DNA of 64,000 nt. Origin: Micromonospora sp. U21. GTDB taxonomy: Bacteria; Actinomycetota; Actinomycetes; Mycobacteriales; Micromonosporaceae. Positions 9,032 to 20,386 of this stretch are shown here, one piece after another (within the stretch, counting starts at the first letter, position 1; each line of letters begins with the position of its first letter). The stretch lies in assembly GCF_018070045.1 (NCBI RefSeq), contig NZ_JAGPYK010000009.1:124001-188000 (forward strand), read 5' to 3'. The translations under genes were made by a program, and so were the position numbers. The notes beneath the pieces were generated by a model. The model ran no database searches. It was not told where the DNA came from and was given only the letters and a program-made list of their open reading frames with translations.

Positions 9032-10531
9032 GTGACCCCCGGGCTGGACATCGCGCTGCTGCTCGGCGCGGGGGTGCTGCTGGTGGCGGTCGGCGCGGTC
9101 CGCCTCTCCACCCGACTCGGGGTGCCCAGCCTCCTGGTCTACCTGGCGCTCGGCGTTGCGATCGGCGAGTCCGGGCTGGGCATCCGCTTCGACGACGTCG
9201 AGCTGACGCGGACCCTCGGTTTCTGCGCGCTGATCGTGATCATCGCGGAGGGTGGTCTGACCGCCCGGTGGAGCACGTTGCGGCCGGTGCTCGGTCTGGC
9301 CGTCGCGCTGTCCACAGTGGGCGTGGTGGTCAGCATCGTGCTGGTCGGCGTCGCCCTGCACCTGCTGCTGGGACTGGACTGGCGGCTGGCGCTGCTCTAC
9401 GGCGCGGTGCTCTCCTCCACCGACGCGGCCGCCGTCTTCGCGACCCTGCGCCGGCTGCGCCTGCCACCCCGGCTGGTGGCCGCGCTGGAGGCCGAGTCGG
9501 GCATGAACGACGCCCCGGTGGTGCTGCTGGTGGTGCTCCTGTCCCACCACGGCTGGTCGCACCCGTGGTGGTACGAGACCGGCCTGGTCATCTACGAGCT
9601 GGGTGTCGGGGCCGCGGTGGGCGTGGGCGCCGGCGTCGCCGGCACCTGGGCGCTGCGTCGGGCGGCGCTGCCCTCGGCGGGGCTGTACCCGATCGCCGCG
9701 GTGGGGATCACCGTGCTGGCGTACGCCGCGGGGGCGGTGCTGCACGCCTCGGGGTTCCTCGCCGTCTACGTCGCCGGGGTGCTGCTGGGCAACGCCCGGC
9801 TGCCACACCGGCAGGCGATCCTCGGCTTCGCCGACGGGCTGGCCTGGCTCGCCCAGATCGGTCTGTTCGTGCTGCTCGGGCTGCTGGCCTCGCCGGGCCG
9901 GCTGGACGCGGCGGTGCTGCCGGCGGTGGTCGCCGGGCTGGCGCTGGTGCTCCTGGCCCGGCCGCTGTCGGTGGTCGTGTCGGCGCTGCCGTTCCGGGTC
10001 GGCCTGCGCGAGCAGGCGTTCCTGTCCTGGGCGGGGCTGCGCGGGGCGGTGCCGATCGTGCTGGCCACCATTCCGCTCTCCGAGCGGGTGCCCGGCGCGG
10101 AGCGCCTCTTCGACGCGGTCTTCGTGCTGGTCGTGATCTTCACGCTGGTGCAGACCGGGACGCTCGGGCCGCTCTCCCGCCGGCTACGGATCGCCGCGCC
10201 GGCCGAGGCCACCGAGATTCACGTGGAGACCGCGCCGCTGGAGCGGATGCGGGCCGACCTGCTCCAGCTGGAGGTGCCACCGGGCTCGCGGTTGGCCGGC
10301 GTGCACGTCGACGAGCTGCGGCTGCCGCCGGGCGCCTCGGTCACCCTGGTGCTGCGGGACGGGGTGGGCTTCGTACCCGGTCCGGACACCCGGCTGAAGA
10401 CCGGCGACAGCCTGTTGATCGTGGCCACCGGCGGGGTGCGCGACGCCACCGAGCGCCGGCTGCGGGCGGTCAGCCGGCGGGGTCGCCTGGCCCGGTGGTT
10501 TGGTGAGTACGGGGATGAGCCCGACCTTTGA
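9032..10531 (+). CDS. Potassium/proton antiporter, NhaP2/CvrA type
   Basis: Integral membrane cation/proton antiporter of the CPA1 family. The 499 residues contain about 12 membrane helices (residues 5-390), with GVPSLLVYLALGVAIGESGLG in the N-terminal half and the ion-binding segment SSTDAAAVFATL followed by ESGMNDAPVVLL. The cytoplasmic C-terminus (about 400-485) is a TrkA-C/RCK-like ligand domain, with GSRLAGVHVDELRLPPGASV and LKTGDSLLIVATGG. That pairing is typical of NhaP2 potassium/proton antiporters rather than plain sodium antiporters. Start is GTG at 9032. The substrate is inferred from architecture. Confidence 0.88.
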   Translation: MTPGLDIALLLGAGVLLVAVGAVRLSTRLGVPSLLVYLALGVAIGESGLGIRFDDVELTRTLGFCALIVIIAEGGLTARWSTLRPVLGLAVALSTVGVVVSIVLVGVALHLLLGLDWRLALLYGAVLSSTDAAAVFATLRRLRLPPRLVAALEAESGMNDAPVVLLVVLLSHHGWSHPWWYETGLVIYELGVGAAVGVGAGVAGTWALRRAALPSAGLYPIAAVGITVLAYAAGAVLHASGFLAVYVAGVLLGNARLPHRQAILGFADGLAWLAQIGLFVLLGLLASPGRLDAAVLPAVVAGLALVLLARPLSVVVSALPFRVGLREQAFLSWAGLRGAVPIVLATIPLSERVPGAERLFDAVFVLVVIFTLVQTGTLGPLSRRLRIAAPAEATEIHVETAPLERMRADLLQLEVPPGSRLAGVHVDELRLPPGASVTLVLRDGVGFVPGPDTRLKTGDSLLIVATGGVRDATERRLRAVSRRGRLARWFGEYGDEPDL

Positions 10532-10549
10532 TCTGCTAGCGTTCCTTTT

Positions 10550-10574
10550 GCCCCAGTTAGGCAAGGCTTGGGGC
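10550..10574 (+). terminator. Possible terminator hairpin after the antiporter gene
   Basis: GCCCCA (10550-10555) pairs with TGGGGC (10569-10574) across a 13-base loop, 18 bases after the antiporter stop. The stem is short, so this is a weak call. Confidence 0.35.
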
Positions 10575-10601
10575 TGTTAAGCGGTGCGGCGGTGCGGCAC
10601 G

Positions 10602-10631
10602 TTGTCGGACGCCTGTACGTTCCGTATTCTT
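10602..10631 (+). promoter_or_regulatory. Promoter for the DksA/TraR-like gene
   Basis: TTGTCG (10602-10607) and TATTCT (10626-10631) are separated by 18 bases, close to a housekeeping sigma promoter. Transcription would begin near 10638, leaving about 120 bases of leader. Nothing else was recognised in the 225-base gap. Confidence 0.5.
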
Positions 10632-10756
10632 GCCAACCTCCGGAGTGCGCGGCCATCGTCGCCGTGCGCCCCTTTTCGTACATAGGGGACGCCCTGGTTG
10701 GCGCCCCCTGACCAGGCGCCGCGGACCACGCGGTTCCGCGGCCGAGGGAGCGACCC

Positions 10757-11176
10757 ATGGCGAAGCCAGCCGACACCAGGACCGCCGGCCGCAAGCCGGT
10801 GGCCAAGGCCACCCGCAGCGCGGCGGAGACCGAGAAGATCCGGGCGGCGTTGGCGGCGCGGCGGGACGAGCTTCGCGCCGAGTACGATCAGACGCTGAGT
10901 GAGATCACCGAGCTGCAGCGCGATCGGCTGACCGACTCGGCCGGGGACGACCAGGCCGACACCGGCACCAAGACGCTCGAGCGGGAGCAGGAGATCTCTC
11001 TCGCCAACAGCATCCTGGAACGGATCACGCAGGTCGAGCGCGCCCTGGAGCGCCTCGACGAGGGTGGTTACGGCTGGTGCGAGCGGTGCGGCAACCCGAT
11101 TCCGGTCGAGCGCCTCGCCGCTTTCCCGTCGGCCACCCTGTGCGTGACGTGCAAGCAGCTGGAGGAGCGGCGCTGA
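10757..11176 (+). CDS. TraR/DksA family zinc-finger regulator
   Basis: A 139-residue DksA/TraR C4 zinc-finger protein. Members bind the RNA polymerase secondary channel or act as general stress regulators. A basic N-terminal tail (1-25) precedes a coiled coil (about 28-95), and the zinc finger is CERCGNP...CVTCKQ near the C-terminus (four Cys in CXXC-X17-CXXC spacing). The acidic coiled-coil tip that DksA inserts in polymerase is only partly recognisable, so regulation like E. coli DksA should not be assumed. It starts at ATG after GAGGGAG. The next gene, lspA, begins 64 bases downstream. Confidence 0.88.
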   Translation: MAKPADTRTAGRKPVAKATRSAAETEKIRAALAARRDELRAEYDQTLSEITELQRDRLTDSAGDDQADTGTKTLEREQEISLANSILERITQVERALERLDEGGYGWCERCGNPIPVERLAAFPSATLCVTCKQLEERR

Positions 11177-11240
11177 GGTCCGCTCCCCGGCGGCGATGAG
11201 ACGGTGAGCGATCACCGCCGAGACTGTCGATGGGGAGCGC

Positions 11241-11855
11241 ATGACCGCAGCACCGTCCGCCGAACCCGGCCGCACCGACCCGGGCGGCGACAAACCCCGG
11301 CCGAGGGCCGTCGCGATCCTCGCCGGGGTCGCCCTGGTGGCCCTGCTGGCCGACCTGGTCACCAAGCACCTCGCGCTGGCCACGCTGACCGACCGGGAGC
11401 CGGTTCGGCTGCTCGGCGGGCTGGTCTACCTGAGTCTCACCCGCAACAGCGGTGCGGCGTGGAGCATCGGCGCGGACCACACCTGGATCTTCCCGCTGAT
11501 CACCATCGGGGTGGTCGGTTGGATCGTCTGGATGGCGCTGCGGCTGCGTTCGCTGCCCTGGGCGATCTCGCTCGGCCTGGTGCTCGGCGGCGCGCTGGGC
11601 AACCTCGTCGACCGGATCTTCCGGGCGCCCTCCCCGTTCCACGGGCACGTGGTCGACATGATCAGCCTCTTCGACCCGTACGGCCAGGTCTGGCCGGTGT
11701 TCAACCTGGCCGACAGCTCGCTGGTCTGCGGCGTGCTGCTGGCCGTGCTGCTGGAGCTGACCGGCCGCCAGCGTGACGGCCGGCGGGTCGGCCGCGACGG
11801 CGACCCGGCCGACGCGAGCGCCACCCAGGGCGCCGACCAGCGGGAGCGGGCGTGA
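11241..11855 (+). CDS. lspA: LspA, lipoprotein signal peptidase (signal peptidase II)
   Basis: Membrane aspartic peptidase that removes signal peptides from prolipoproteins after lipid modification; its partner Lgt is encoded at 47659. The 204-residue protein has four membrane helices and both conserved blocks: [18 protein letters not shown] with one catalytic Asp (about 124) and FNLADSS with the other (about 158). Charged N-terminal (about 20 residues) and C-terminal (about 35 residues) tails extend beyond the core, as in other actinobacteria. GGGGAG precedes the ATG. Its stop overlaps the next start as GTGA. Confidence 0.96.
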   Translation: MTAAPSAEPGRTDPGGDKPRPRAVAILAGVALVALLADLVTKHLALATLTDREPVRLLGGLVYLSLTRNSGAAWSIGADHTWIFPLITIGVVGWIVWMALRLRSLPWAISLGLVLGGALGNLVDRIFRAPSPFHGHVVDMISLFDPYGQVWPVFNLADSSLVCGVLLAVLLELTGRQRDGRRVGRDGDPADASATQGADQRERA

Positions 11856-12796
11856 CCTCCGCGTTCGCCGCTGGCGGCGACCACCGCTCACTGCCCGTGC
11901 CGGACGGGCTCGACGGGATGCGTCTGGACCAGGCGGTGTCCCGGCTGTTCGGTCTCTCCCGCACCGCCGCCGCGGCCCTGGTCGATGCCGGTGACGCGCT
12001 GGTCGACGGCGCCGCTCGGCCCAACTCGCACAAGGTCAAGGCCGGCTCCTGGCTGGACGTCACGCTCCCCGCGCCGGTCGCCCCGCCGACCGTGGTGCCG
12101 CAGGCGGTGCCGGGTCTGCGAGTCGTGTACGCCGACGACGACATCGTGGTGGTGGACAAGCCGGTCGGCGTGGCCGCGCACCCGAGCCCGGGCTGGACCG
12201 GCCCGACGGTGATCGGCGCCCTCGCCGCGATCGGGCACCGCATCTCCACCAGCGGCGCCGCCGAGCGGCAGGGCGTGGTGCACCGGCTCGACGTGGGCAC
12301 CACCGGGATCATGGCGGTGGCCAAGAGCGAGCAGGCGTACACCGCGCTGAAGCGGGCCTTCAAGTACCGCGAGGTGGACAAGGGCTACCACGCGGTGGTG
12401 CAGGGGCACCTGGACCCGCTGCGGGGCACCGTCGACGCGCCGATCGACCGGCACCCCACCCACGACTACCGCTGGGCGGTGGTCTCGGGCGGCAAACCGA
12501 GCATCACCCACTACGACACGCTGGAGGCGTTCCCGGCGGCCAGCCTGGTCGACGTCCGCCTGGAGACCGGCCGGACCCACCAGATCCGGGTGCACTTCTC
12601 GACCCTGCGGCACCCCTGTGTGGGCGACCTCACCTACGGCGCCGACCCCACCCTGTCGGCCCGGCTCGGGCTGGCCCGACAGTGGCTGCACGCCCGCGAG
12701 TTGAGCTTCCTGCACCCCCGAACGGGGGACGAGGTCCGGTTCGTCAGCGACTACCCTGACGACCTGGAACGCGCGCTCCAGATCCTGCGTGACTGA
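11852..12796 (+). CDS. RluA family RNA pseudouridine synthase
   Basis: Isomerises uridine to pseudouridine in structured RNA, most likely 23S rRNA (RluD-like). The 314 residues comprise an N-terminal S4 RNA-binding domain (about 15-75, [18 protein letters not shown]) and the catalytic domain with [11 protein letters not shown], whose Asp (about 147) is the family nucleophile, then [12 protein letters not shown] near 245. The GTG start overlaps lspA by four bases; the lspA-rluA pair is common in actinobacteria. Which uridines are modified cannot be read from sequence. Confidence 0.93.
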   Translation: MTSAFAAGGDHRSLPVPDGLDGMRLDQAVSRLFGLSRTAAAALVDAGDALVDGAARPNSHKVKAGSWLDVTLPAPVAPPTVVPQAVPGLRVVYADDDIVVVDKPVGVAAHPSPGWTGPTVIGALAAIGHRISTSGAAERQGVVHRLDVGTTGIMAVAKSEQAYTALKRAFKYREVDKGYHAVVQGHLDPLRGTVDAPIDRHPTHDYRWAVVSGGKPSITHYDTLEAFPAASLVDVRLETGRTHQIRVHFSTLRHPCVGDLTYGADPTLSARLGLARQWLHARELSFLHPRTGDEVRFVSDYPDDLERALQILRD

Positions 12797-12838
12797 GCGG
12801 CGACCGCCCGACACCCACCCGACGAGGGGATCCCGCCC

Positions 12839-13867
12839 GTGCGCGCCGGCGACCTGCTGCGGCAGCTGGACCAACGGCTGCTGCCGCCGCTGACCCGGGC
12901 CGTGGCCCGGCTGGGCGACCGGTCGGCGCGGTCGGGGGTGCTCACCTGGGCCGCGTTGCTCTCCTCGGCGGCGGTGCTGGGCACCGCGGTCTGGGCCGCC
13001 GACGACGCACCGGTCGGCGACCGGACGGTGGGCGAGGTGACCCGGGTCGGGGTGGTCGACGGCGACTCCGTCCCCGGCTACCTGCGGTCCGCCGCGGCCG
13101 ACCTGGCCGCGCTGCCCACGGCGGCTCCGGTGACCGGGGAGGAGACCTACGCCCTGGTCACGCTGGATGCGTACCTGCCGCCACAGCGACTGGCGGCGGT
13201 GCTCGGCGACGTGTCGGTCTCGACGGTTTTCGGACGGGTGCCGCTGCCCGGCCGACAGACCGAGATCGTCAAGTTTCCCGCGCTGCGGGTGCCGGACGAC
13301 GTGGTCGCCGGAATGGCGCAGGTGGCCGTCCGCAAGGACACCGAAGCCGCGGACTACCGGGCGAGGGCCGCCGCCGTGAGCGGCGACGGTGCGGACGAGC
13401 GGGAGCTGCGCGAGCGGTACGCCAGCGGTGCGGACGTGGCGGCGGCCGAGGCGGCCGCGTACCGCACCGGCTGCGCCTGCGTGTATGCGGCGGTGGTGCG
13501 GGCGGCGCCGGTGGCGCTGCGCGGCGTGGCGACCCGGCCGGACGTGCGGGCGGTCGACCCCGCCCCCGAGGTGTACCGGCTGGACCGCACGGTCTTCACG
13601 CCGCCACTGCCCGAGCAGCACGACGTGGTCCGCCCACCGGCCGACACCGGCCCGAGCGCGGAGCCGACCCCGGAGGTGCCGGTCGAGTCGACGCCGGTCG
13701 CGCCGGCGCCCACGGCATCGGTGGGCGAATCGTCGGAACCCGCACCGGTCGTGACGATCCCACTACCCGAGCCGTCGGCGGCCGAGCCCACCGAGCTGGC
13801 CACGCCGAGCGTCACGACCTCGCCGGACGCCACCGACACCGGGCCGCCGGCGCCCTCCCCGTCGTGA
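12839..13867 (+). CDS. Uncharacterised membrane-anchored protein with Pro/Thr-rich tail
   Basis: No family recognised. The GTG start gives 342 residues: a short cytoplasmic N-terminus, one membrane helix (about 34-54, SGVLTWAALLSSAAVLGTAVW) and an extracytoplasmic domain of about 190 residues containing TYALVTLDAYLPPQRLAAVLGDVSVSTVFGRVPLPG and a CAC motif in TGCACVYAAVV. The last 80 residues are low-complexity Pro, Thr, Ser, Glu and Ala. It lies between the pseudouridine synthase and the ParA-like ATPase. Composition matches its neighbours, so transfer is not indicated. Confidence 0.75.
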   Translation: MRAGDLLRQLDQRLLPPLTRAVARLGDRSARSGVLTWAALLSSAAVLGTAVWAADDAPVGDRTVGEVTRVGVVDGDSVPGYLRSAAADLAALPTAAPVTGEETYALVTLDAYLPPQRLAAVLGDVSVSTVFGRVPLPGRQTEIVKFPALRVPDDVVAGMAQVAVRKDTEAADYRARAAAVSGDGADERELRERYASGADVAAAEAAAYRTGCACVYAAVVRAAPVALRGVATRPDVRAVDPAPEVYRLDRTVFTPPLPEQHDVVRPPADTGPSAEPTPEVPVESTPVAPAPTASVGESSEPAPVVTIPLPEPSAAEPTELATPSVTTSPDATDTGPPAPSPS

Positions 13868-13941
13868 TCTGCGCCGGGTGGTGTGCGTGCCGTGGTGTGG
13901 TCCGAATAGGGTTTCCTTCGTAGCCTGTCAGACGGAGATCG

Positions 13942-15549
13942 ATGGGGCTGGGAGGGCGGGCCGTGGAGGGCAGTGAGACCGGCTGGGGCCGGCCGGCCGA
14001 ACCAGCGCCGAGGTGGCGGGCGCTGCTGGACCGCGCCCGGCACGGCGCCCGCGCCCCCGAGCAGGCCGAACCCGACCGGCGAGCCGAGGAACCGCCGCCG
14101 GATCCGCTGCCACGGCGCGCGGCACCCAACGGCAACGCCGGGCGGGCGTCGGCCATCGGGCACCCGGCCGAGCTGTCGTACGGCGCGGAGCCGGGTTACC
14201 GGGCCGAGGCGACCTACCGGGTCGACCCCGCCTACCGGGCCGAGCCGGCGTACCGGCCGGAGCCGGACTACCGGGGCGAGCCGGGTTACCGGGCGGAGCC
14301 CGCGTACCGCGCCGAGCCGGATTACCGGGCCGAGCCGGCGTACCGCGCCGAGCCGGACTACCGCGCCGAGCCGGCGTACCGCGCCGAGCCCGAGCCGGAG
14401 CCGCCGTCCCGCCGGGCCGAGCCGGTCGAGTCGCGCTACGCGCTGCTGGACAACGGCTACCGGCACGGCAGCCCGCCGGTGGAGTCCCGGTACGCGCTGC
14501 TGGAGACGGGTTACCAGCCGGAGACCGGCTACCCGCCGCCCCCTGCCCCGCGGGTCGCGCCGCCGCCTGCCCCGCGGGTCGCGCCGCCCCCTGCCCCGCG
14601 GGTCGCGCCGCCGCCCGCCCCGCGGGTGACGCCGCCGCCCGCCCCGCCGGTCGCGCCGCCACCCGTTCCACCGGTCAGCTCCGCCATCGCCGAGCGCGGC
14701 TACCCGCCGCGCATCGAGTGGCGTCCGCAGGGCGTCGACCAGGAGTTGGAGCGGGCCACCGGGGTGCTCCGCCGCGACCTCGGCACTCCGCGGGTGTTCG
14801 CGTTCGCCAACCCCAAGGGTGGGGTGCACAAGACCACCGCCACCGTGCTCGCCGCGGCCACGGTCGGCAGCGTGCGCGGGCGGGGCGTGCTGGCCTGGGA
14901 CGACAACGAGCTGCGCGGCACCCTCGGGCTGCGCGCCGGCAGCGCCCGGCACGCCCGGACCATCCGCCACCTGATCGGCGAGCTGGCCCAGATCGAGATC
15001 CTGGAGGGCTCCACCCTGCTGGAGCGGCTGGACGACTTCCTGCGGCACGCCTCCGACGGCTCGTACGACGTGCTCGCCGGCGAGGAGAGCCCCCGCTTCG
15101 CCCAACGGCTGGACCAGTTCACCGTCCGGCGGGTGCTGGAGCTGCTGCGGCGTACCCACGACGTGGTCTGCGTGGACACGGGCAACAACGTGGAGAGCGC
15201 CAACTGGCGCACGGTGATGCAGGCCGCCGACCAGCTGGTGGTGACCACCGTGCCGCGCGAGGACGCGGCGTTCAGCGCCGACTGGATGCTCGACCTGCTG
15301 CACGAGGAGGGCATGGGGGAGCTGGCCGACAACGCGATCACCCTCATCTCCTGCCCCACGCCGGGCCGCTCGGTGCTGCAGGACGACCTGGAGCGGCACT
15401 TCGCCACCCGTACCCGCGCGGTGGCCGTGGTGCCCTACGACCCGGCGCTCGAGACCGGGTCGTCGATCGAGTATCACCAGCTCCAGCCGGAGACCCGGCA
15501 GGCGTGGCTACGCGCCGCCTCGGCCATGGTGGAGCCGTTCGCCCGGTGA
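13942..15549 (+). CDS. ParA/MinD-like ATPase with repeat-rich N-terminus and altered Walker A
   Basis: The 535-residue protein is bipartite. Residues 1-255 are disordered: 12 hexapeptides of the form YRAEP[A/D/G] (bases 14179-14394), then six octapeptides of the form PPPAPRVA (14533-14676). Residues 260-535 are a P-loop ATPase resembling the SIMIBI/ParA class, with ANPKGGVHKTTATV as deviant Walker A and VVCVDTGNN as Walker B region. The usual KGGVGKTT Gly is His here, a variant I associate with ATPases near type VII secretion genes, though no such genes are visible. A TAGCCT -10 lies at 13921-13926. Cargo or partner is unknown. Confidence 0.82.
   Translation: MGLGGRAVEGSETGWGRPAEPAPRWRALLDRARHGARAPEQAEPDRRAEEPPPDPLPRRAAPNGNAGRASAIGHPAELSYGAEPGYRAEATYRVDPAYRAEPAYRPEPDYRGEPGYRAEPAYRAEPDYRAEPAYRAEPDYRAEPAYRAEPEPEPPSRRAEPVESRYALLDNGYRHGSPPVESRYALLETGYQPETGYPPPPAPRVAPPPAPRVAPPPAPRVAPPPAPRVTPPPAPPVAPPPVPPVSSAIAERGYPPRIEWRPQGVDQELERATGVLRRDLGTPRVFAFANPKGGVHKTTATVLAAATVGSVRGRGVLAWDDNELRGTLGLRAGSARHARTIRHLIGELAQIEILEGSTLLERLDDFLRHASDGSYDVLAGEESPRFAQRLDQFTVRRVLELLRRTHDVVCVDTGNNVESANWRTVMQAADQLVVTTVPREDAAFSADWMLDLLHEEGMGELADNAITLISCPTPGRSVLQDDLERHFATRTRAVAVVPYDPALETGSSIEYHQLQPETRQAWLRAASAMVEPFAR
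14179..14394 (+). repeat. Twelve in-frame 18-base repeats (hexapeptide YRAEPx)
   Basis: The DNA encodes Tyr-Arg-Ala-Glu-Pro-X, where X alternates mainly Ala and Asp in the later copies. Early copies diverge (YGAEPG, YRAEAT, YRVDPA, YRPEPD, YRGEPG), later ones are nearly identical, suggesting expansion by slippage at the 3' side. Confidence 0.9.
14533..14676 (+). repeat. Six in-frame 24-base repeats (octapeptide PPPAPRVA)
   Basis: The core GCCCCGCGGGT recurs at 14545, 14569, 14593 and 14617, exactly 24 bases apart, with two more diverged copies after. It encodes a proline-rich linker just before the ATPase domain. Confidence 0.88.
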
Positions 15550-15631
15550 CCGGAGGCGGTGCGGTCACGTCATCGGGCGGGAGCGCGGATGACCGTGCAC
15601 GGCCCGGCCGGCGAGCTGAGAGGATCATCGG

Positions 15632-16423
15632 GTGAACCCCGACAGCCCCGAATCCGACCGGCCCACGCCGCCCGGCGACGAGCCGTCCGCACCGGCATCG
15701 GCCGACCCGGTCACGGACCAGAGTCCGGGCGGGGGGCCGCCGGATGTGGTCGCTGACTCCGGCCCGGCCGATCCGCCGCGCAGGCCGGCGCGGACCGGGG
15801 CGACGGTGGCCGGCGTCGTTCTCGCGCTGGCCGTGCTGGGTGCGCCGCTCGGGCTGCTCTGGGCCGCGCTCGCGCCCGACACCCCGGTGCTCAAGACCGC
15901 CGAGGGCGCGATCTACGCCGAGCCGCAGCCGGAGCAGCCGATCGCCGCGGACGGCTGGTTCAGCCTGCTCGGGCTCGCCTTCGGGGTGCTCGCGGCGCTC
16001 GCCCTGTGGTTCGTGCTGCGCCGGCGGCGCGGCCCCGTCGGGCTGCTCGCCGCAGTGCTGGGCGCGCTCGCCGCCGCGCCGGTGGCCTGGCAGGTGGGGC
16101 GGCGGGTCGGCCTGGCCACCTTCGACCGGCTGCTGGACGGCGCCCCGCCCGGCCAGACCTTCACCAAACCGGCCGACCTGCGGGCCGGCGGCGTCGACTG
16201 GCTGCTCGGCGTGCTGCCGGTGCCGCACGGCAACCTGCTGCTGCCGGCGTTCGGCGCCGCGGTCACGTACACCCTGCTGGCCGGCTGGTCGCGCTGGCCG
16301 TCGCTGCGCCCGGAGCCGGAGCCCGACCCGACCGCGTTCAGTTGGGTGTCGGCGGGGACGCCAGCTCCGCCAGCGGCACCGGAACCGCCCGCACCTGACG
16401 CAGCAGAGCCGCCTCGCGGTTGA
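15632..16423 (+). CDS. DUF2567-like membrane protein
   Basis: A 263-residue protein with a Pro/Asp-rich cytoplasmic N-terminus (about 50 residues) and four predicted membrane helices (about 53-75, 107-127, 135-157 and 200-220) separated by a loop with [27 protein letters not shown]. Layout and position near a LON-domain gene and hisD match an actinobacterial DUF2567-type protein, but I could not compare it. Function unknown. Start GTG is six bases after a GAGGAT hexamer (15620-15625), consistent with a leaderless transcript. The 3' end overlaps the convergent LON-domain gene by 86 bases. Confidence 0.75.
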   Translation: MNPDSPESDRPTPPGDEPSAPASADPVTDQSPGGGPPDVVADSGPADPPRRPARTGATVAGVVLALAVLGAPLGLLWAALAPDTPVLKTAEGAIYAEPQPEQPIAADGWFSLLGLAFGVLAALALWFVLRRRRGPVGLLAAVLGALAAAPVAWQVGRRVGLATFDRLLDGAPPGQTFTKPADLRAGGVDWLLGVLPVPHGNLLLPAFGAAVTYTLLAGWSRWPSLRPEPEPDPTAFSWVSAGTPAPPAAPEPPAPDAAEPPRG

Positions 16424-17048
16424 GCAGCCGCAGCTCGGCGCGGAGCCGGGCGGCGGTGTCGTCGATCGCCAGCAGCCGCTGCCGGTCGTCGACGGTCAGC
16501 GCCGCGGTCGCCGCCACCAGGTGGGAGAGCACCGTCGGGTCCTCCGGGAGCTGCTCGGAGATCTCCTCCGGGTCGGACCGGACCAGGCCGAGGTACTGCC
16601 GGAAAACCGCGATCACCCGGGCGGCCAGCAGGTCGGCCACCTCGTCCGGCCCGGCCGGCTCGGGCAGCCACTCGACCTCCGCGGTCAGGTACGGCGCGGA
16701 ACTCTCGTCGACCTCGGCGATCCGGAACCGGCGTCGGCCGACCGTGACGATGTCGAAGCCCCCGTCGGCCAGCTCGGTCACCTGGCGCAGCTCGGCGGTG
16801 CAGCCCACCTCGTGCAGGGTGACCTCGCCGCTGCCGCCGGCGGGCGTGGGCCGGGCGCCGGGACCGGCCGGCGCGACCTCCCAGCCGGCCTGGATGGCGA
16901 CCACCCCGAACTCGCGCGAGGCGCCCTCGGGCAGGTCGACCAGGTGCCGGACCAGCGCCCGGTAGCGCTCCTCGAAGATGTGCAGCGGCAGCACCAACCC
17001 GGGAAAGAGCACCGTTGCGAGCGGGAACACCGGCAGCCGTGCGGTCAC
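16338..17048 (-). CDS. LON-substrate-binding-domain protein
   Basis: A stand-alone Lon N-terminal domain protein of 236 residues, without ATPase or protease domain. It begins [36 protein letters not shown] sequence, with PLATVLFPG and [14 protein letters not shown] as the LON signature, then [16 protein letters not shown] and an alpha-helical C-terminal half containing [10 protein letters not shown]. Such proteins are common in actinobacteria and their role is unclear, possibly substrate recognition. It is transcribed towards the DUF2567-like gene and overlaps its 3' end. Upstream lies the divergent hisD promoter. Confidence 0.88.
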   Translation of the reverse strand: MTARLPVFPLATVLFPGLVLPLHIFEERYRALVRHLVDLPEGASREFGVVAIQAGWEVAPAGPGARPTPAGGSGEVTLHEVGCTAELRQVTELADGGFDIVTVGRRRFRIAEVDESSAPYLTAEVEWLPEPAGPDEVADLLAARVIAVFRQYLGLVRSDPEEISEQLPEDPTVLSHLVAATAALTVDDRQRLLAIDDTAARLRAELRLLNREAALLRQVRAVPVPLAELASPPTPN

Positions 17049-17140
17049 AGGTGGAGCCTAGCCAATCTCGCCCACGTCGGCGTGGCCCGGCTCACCGTCC
17101 CGGCGGACGGGCGGCCCGGGTGCGCTCCGGCTCGGCCGCC

Positions 17141-17146
17141 TAGACT
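17141..17146 (+). promoter_or_regulatory. -10 element for leaderless hisD
   Basis: TAGACT followed by seven bases and the GTG start. The spacing places the transcription start at or next to the start codon, so no ribosome site is expected. Confidence 0.6.
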
Positions 17147-17153
17147 CGCAAGG

Positions 17154-19542
<2,389 letters not shown>

Positions 19543-19543
<1 letters not shown>

Positions 19544-20154
19544 TGAGTCGGACCGCCCGGGTGGAGCGGATCACCAAGGAGACCAAGGTCCTCGTCGAGA
19601 TCGACCTCGACGGCACCGGCACGGCCGAGATCAGCACCGGTGTCGGTTTCTACGACCACATGCTGCACCAGATCGCCCGGCACGGCGGCTACGACCTGAC
19701 CGTGCGCACCGTCGGCGACCTGGAGATCGACGCCCACCACACCATGGAGGACACCGCGCTCGCTCTGGGCGCCGCGTTCGACCAGGCGCTCGGCGACAAG
19801 GCCGGCATCCGGCGGTACGGCTCGGCGACCGTCCCGATGGACGAGGTGTTGGTCCGGGCCGCCGTGGACCTGTCCGGCCGACCGTACGTGGTGCACGACG
19901 AGCCGGCGCTGGCGCCGTACATCGGCCCGGTGTACCCGACCAGCATGACCCGCCACATCTGGGAGTCCTTCGGCCAGGCGGCCCGGATCACCCTGCACGT
20001 CGACGTGCTGCGGGCGGCCCGGCCGGGCGGTAACCCGGACGCGCACCACGTGGCGGAGGCGCAGTTCAAGGCGGTCTCCCGGGCGCTGCGCGAGGCCACC
20101 GCGATCGACCCGCGGGCGGCGGGCGCGATCCCGAGCACGAAGGGAGCCCTCTGA
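19543..20154 (+). CDS. hisB: HisB, imidazoleglycerol-phosphate dehydratase
   Basis: Manganese-dependent dehydratase forming imidazole acetol-phosphate. The 203-residue protein is the single-function form, without the phosphatase domain of enterobacterial HisB. Metal-binding motifs are FYDHMLHQIARHG, DAHHTMEDTALALG near the N-terminal repeat, and HIWESFGQAA, AHHVAEAQFKA in the second repeat. ATG overlaps the hisC stop by one base. Its own stop overlaps the start of a 19-codon reading frame carried by a dispersed element (20154-20213). Confidence 0.98.
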
Positions 20155-20213
20155 TGAGCGCGAGGAGTGCAGCGCAGCGGAGCCCCGCAGTCGCGAATGG
20201 AAGGTGGCACTGA
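20154..20213 (+). repeat. Dispersed junction element, readable as a 19-codon coupled ORF
   Basis: Between hisB and the small membrane gene sits ATGAGCGCGAGGAGTG followed by GAGCCCCGCAGTCGCGAA. It reads as a 19-residue peptide beginning MSARS with a TGATG overlap at both ends. A related copy occurs at 38116-38178 between two ABC genes on the other strand. The shared bases are TGAGCGCGAGGAGTG, GAGCCCCGC and a final CGAA, which fits a dispersed intergenic element. Whether the peptide is made for its own sake is doubtful; it may relay ribosomes. Confidence 0.7.
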
Positions 20214-20386
20214 TGGGTGCGGCGTTGCCGACGCTGTTGCTGATCCTGGCCGGGGTGCTGGTGGGCGGCGTCTGGTCGCTGTACCGGCAGGGCGCGCCGA
20301 AGAGCGCGGTGGTGGTCACCGCGCTCCTGGCCGTGTTGGCCACCGTCGGCGGGGTGCTCTGGCTGCTGCCGGAGTCGGGCTCATGA
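20213..20386 (+). CDS. Small two-helix membrane protein in the his operon
   Basis: A 57-residue protein, almost all membrane: helix about 4-22 (LPTLLLILAGVLVGGVWSLY), a short basic loop (RQGAPKSA) and helix about 32-51. ATG at 20213 follows GGAAGG at 20199-20204 and overlaps the stop of the preceding mini-ORF; a GTG nine bases upstream is an alternative. Its stop overlaps the hisH ATG (ATGA). Position is conserved-looking in the operon, but no function is recognised and the role may be unrelated to histidine. Confidence 0.75.
   Translation: MGAALPTLLLILAGVLVGGVWSLYRQGAPKSAVVVTALLAVLATVGGVLWLLPESGS

Noticed and set aside
9032..10531. c-di-AMP riboswitch upstream of the potassium antiporter gene
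   Set aside because: Only 85 bases separate it from the preceding gene and no such structure is visible.
15744..17153. Possible 470-codon N-terminal extension of HisD
   Set aside because: It runs antisense to the LON-domain gene and across the DUF2567-like gene; HisD from 17154 has normal length and a -10 element at the correct distance.
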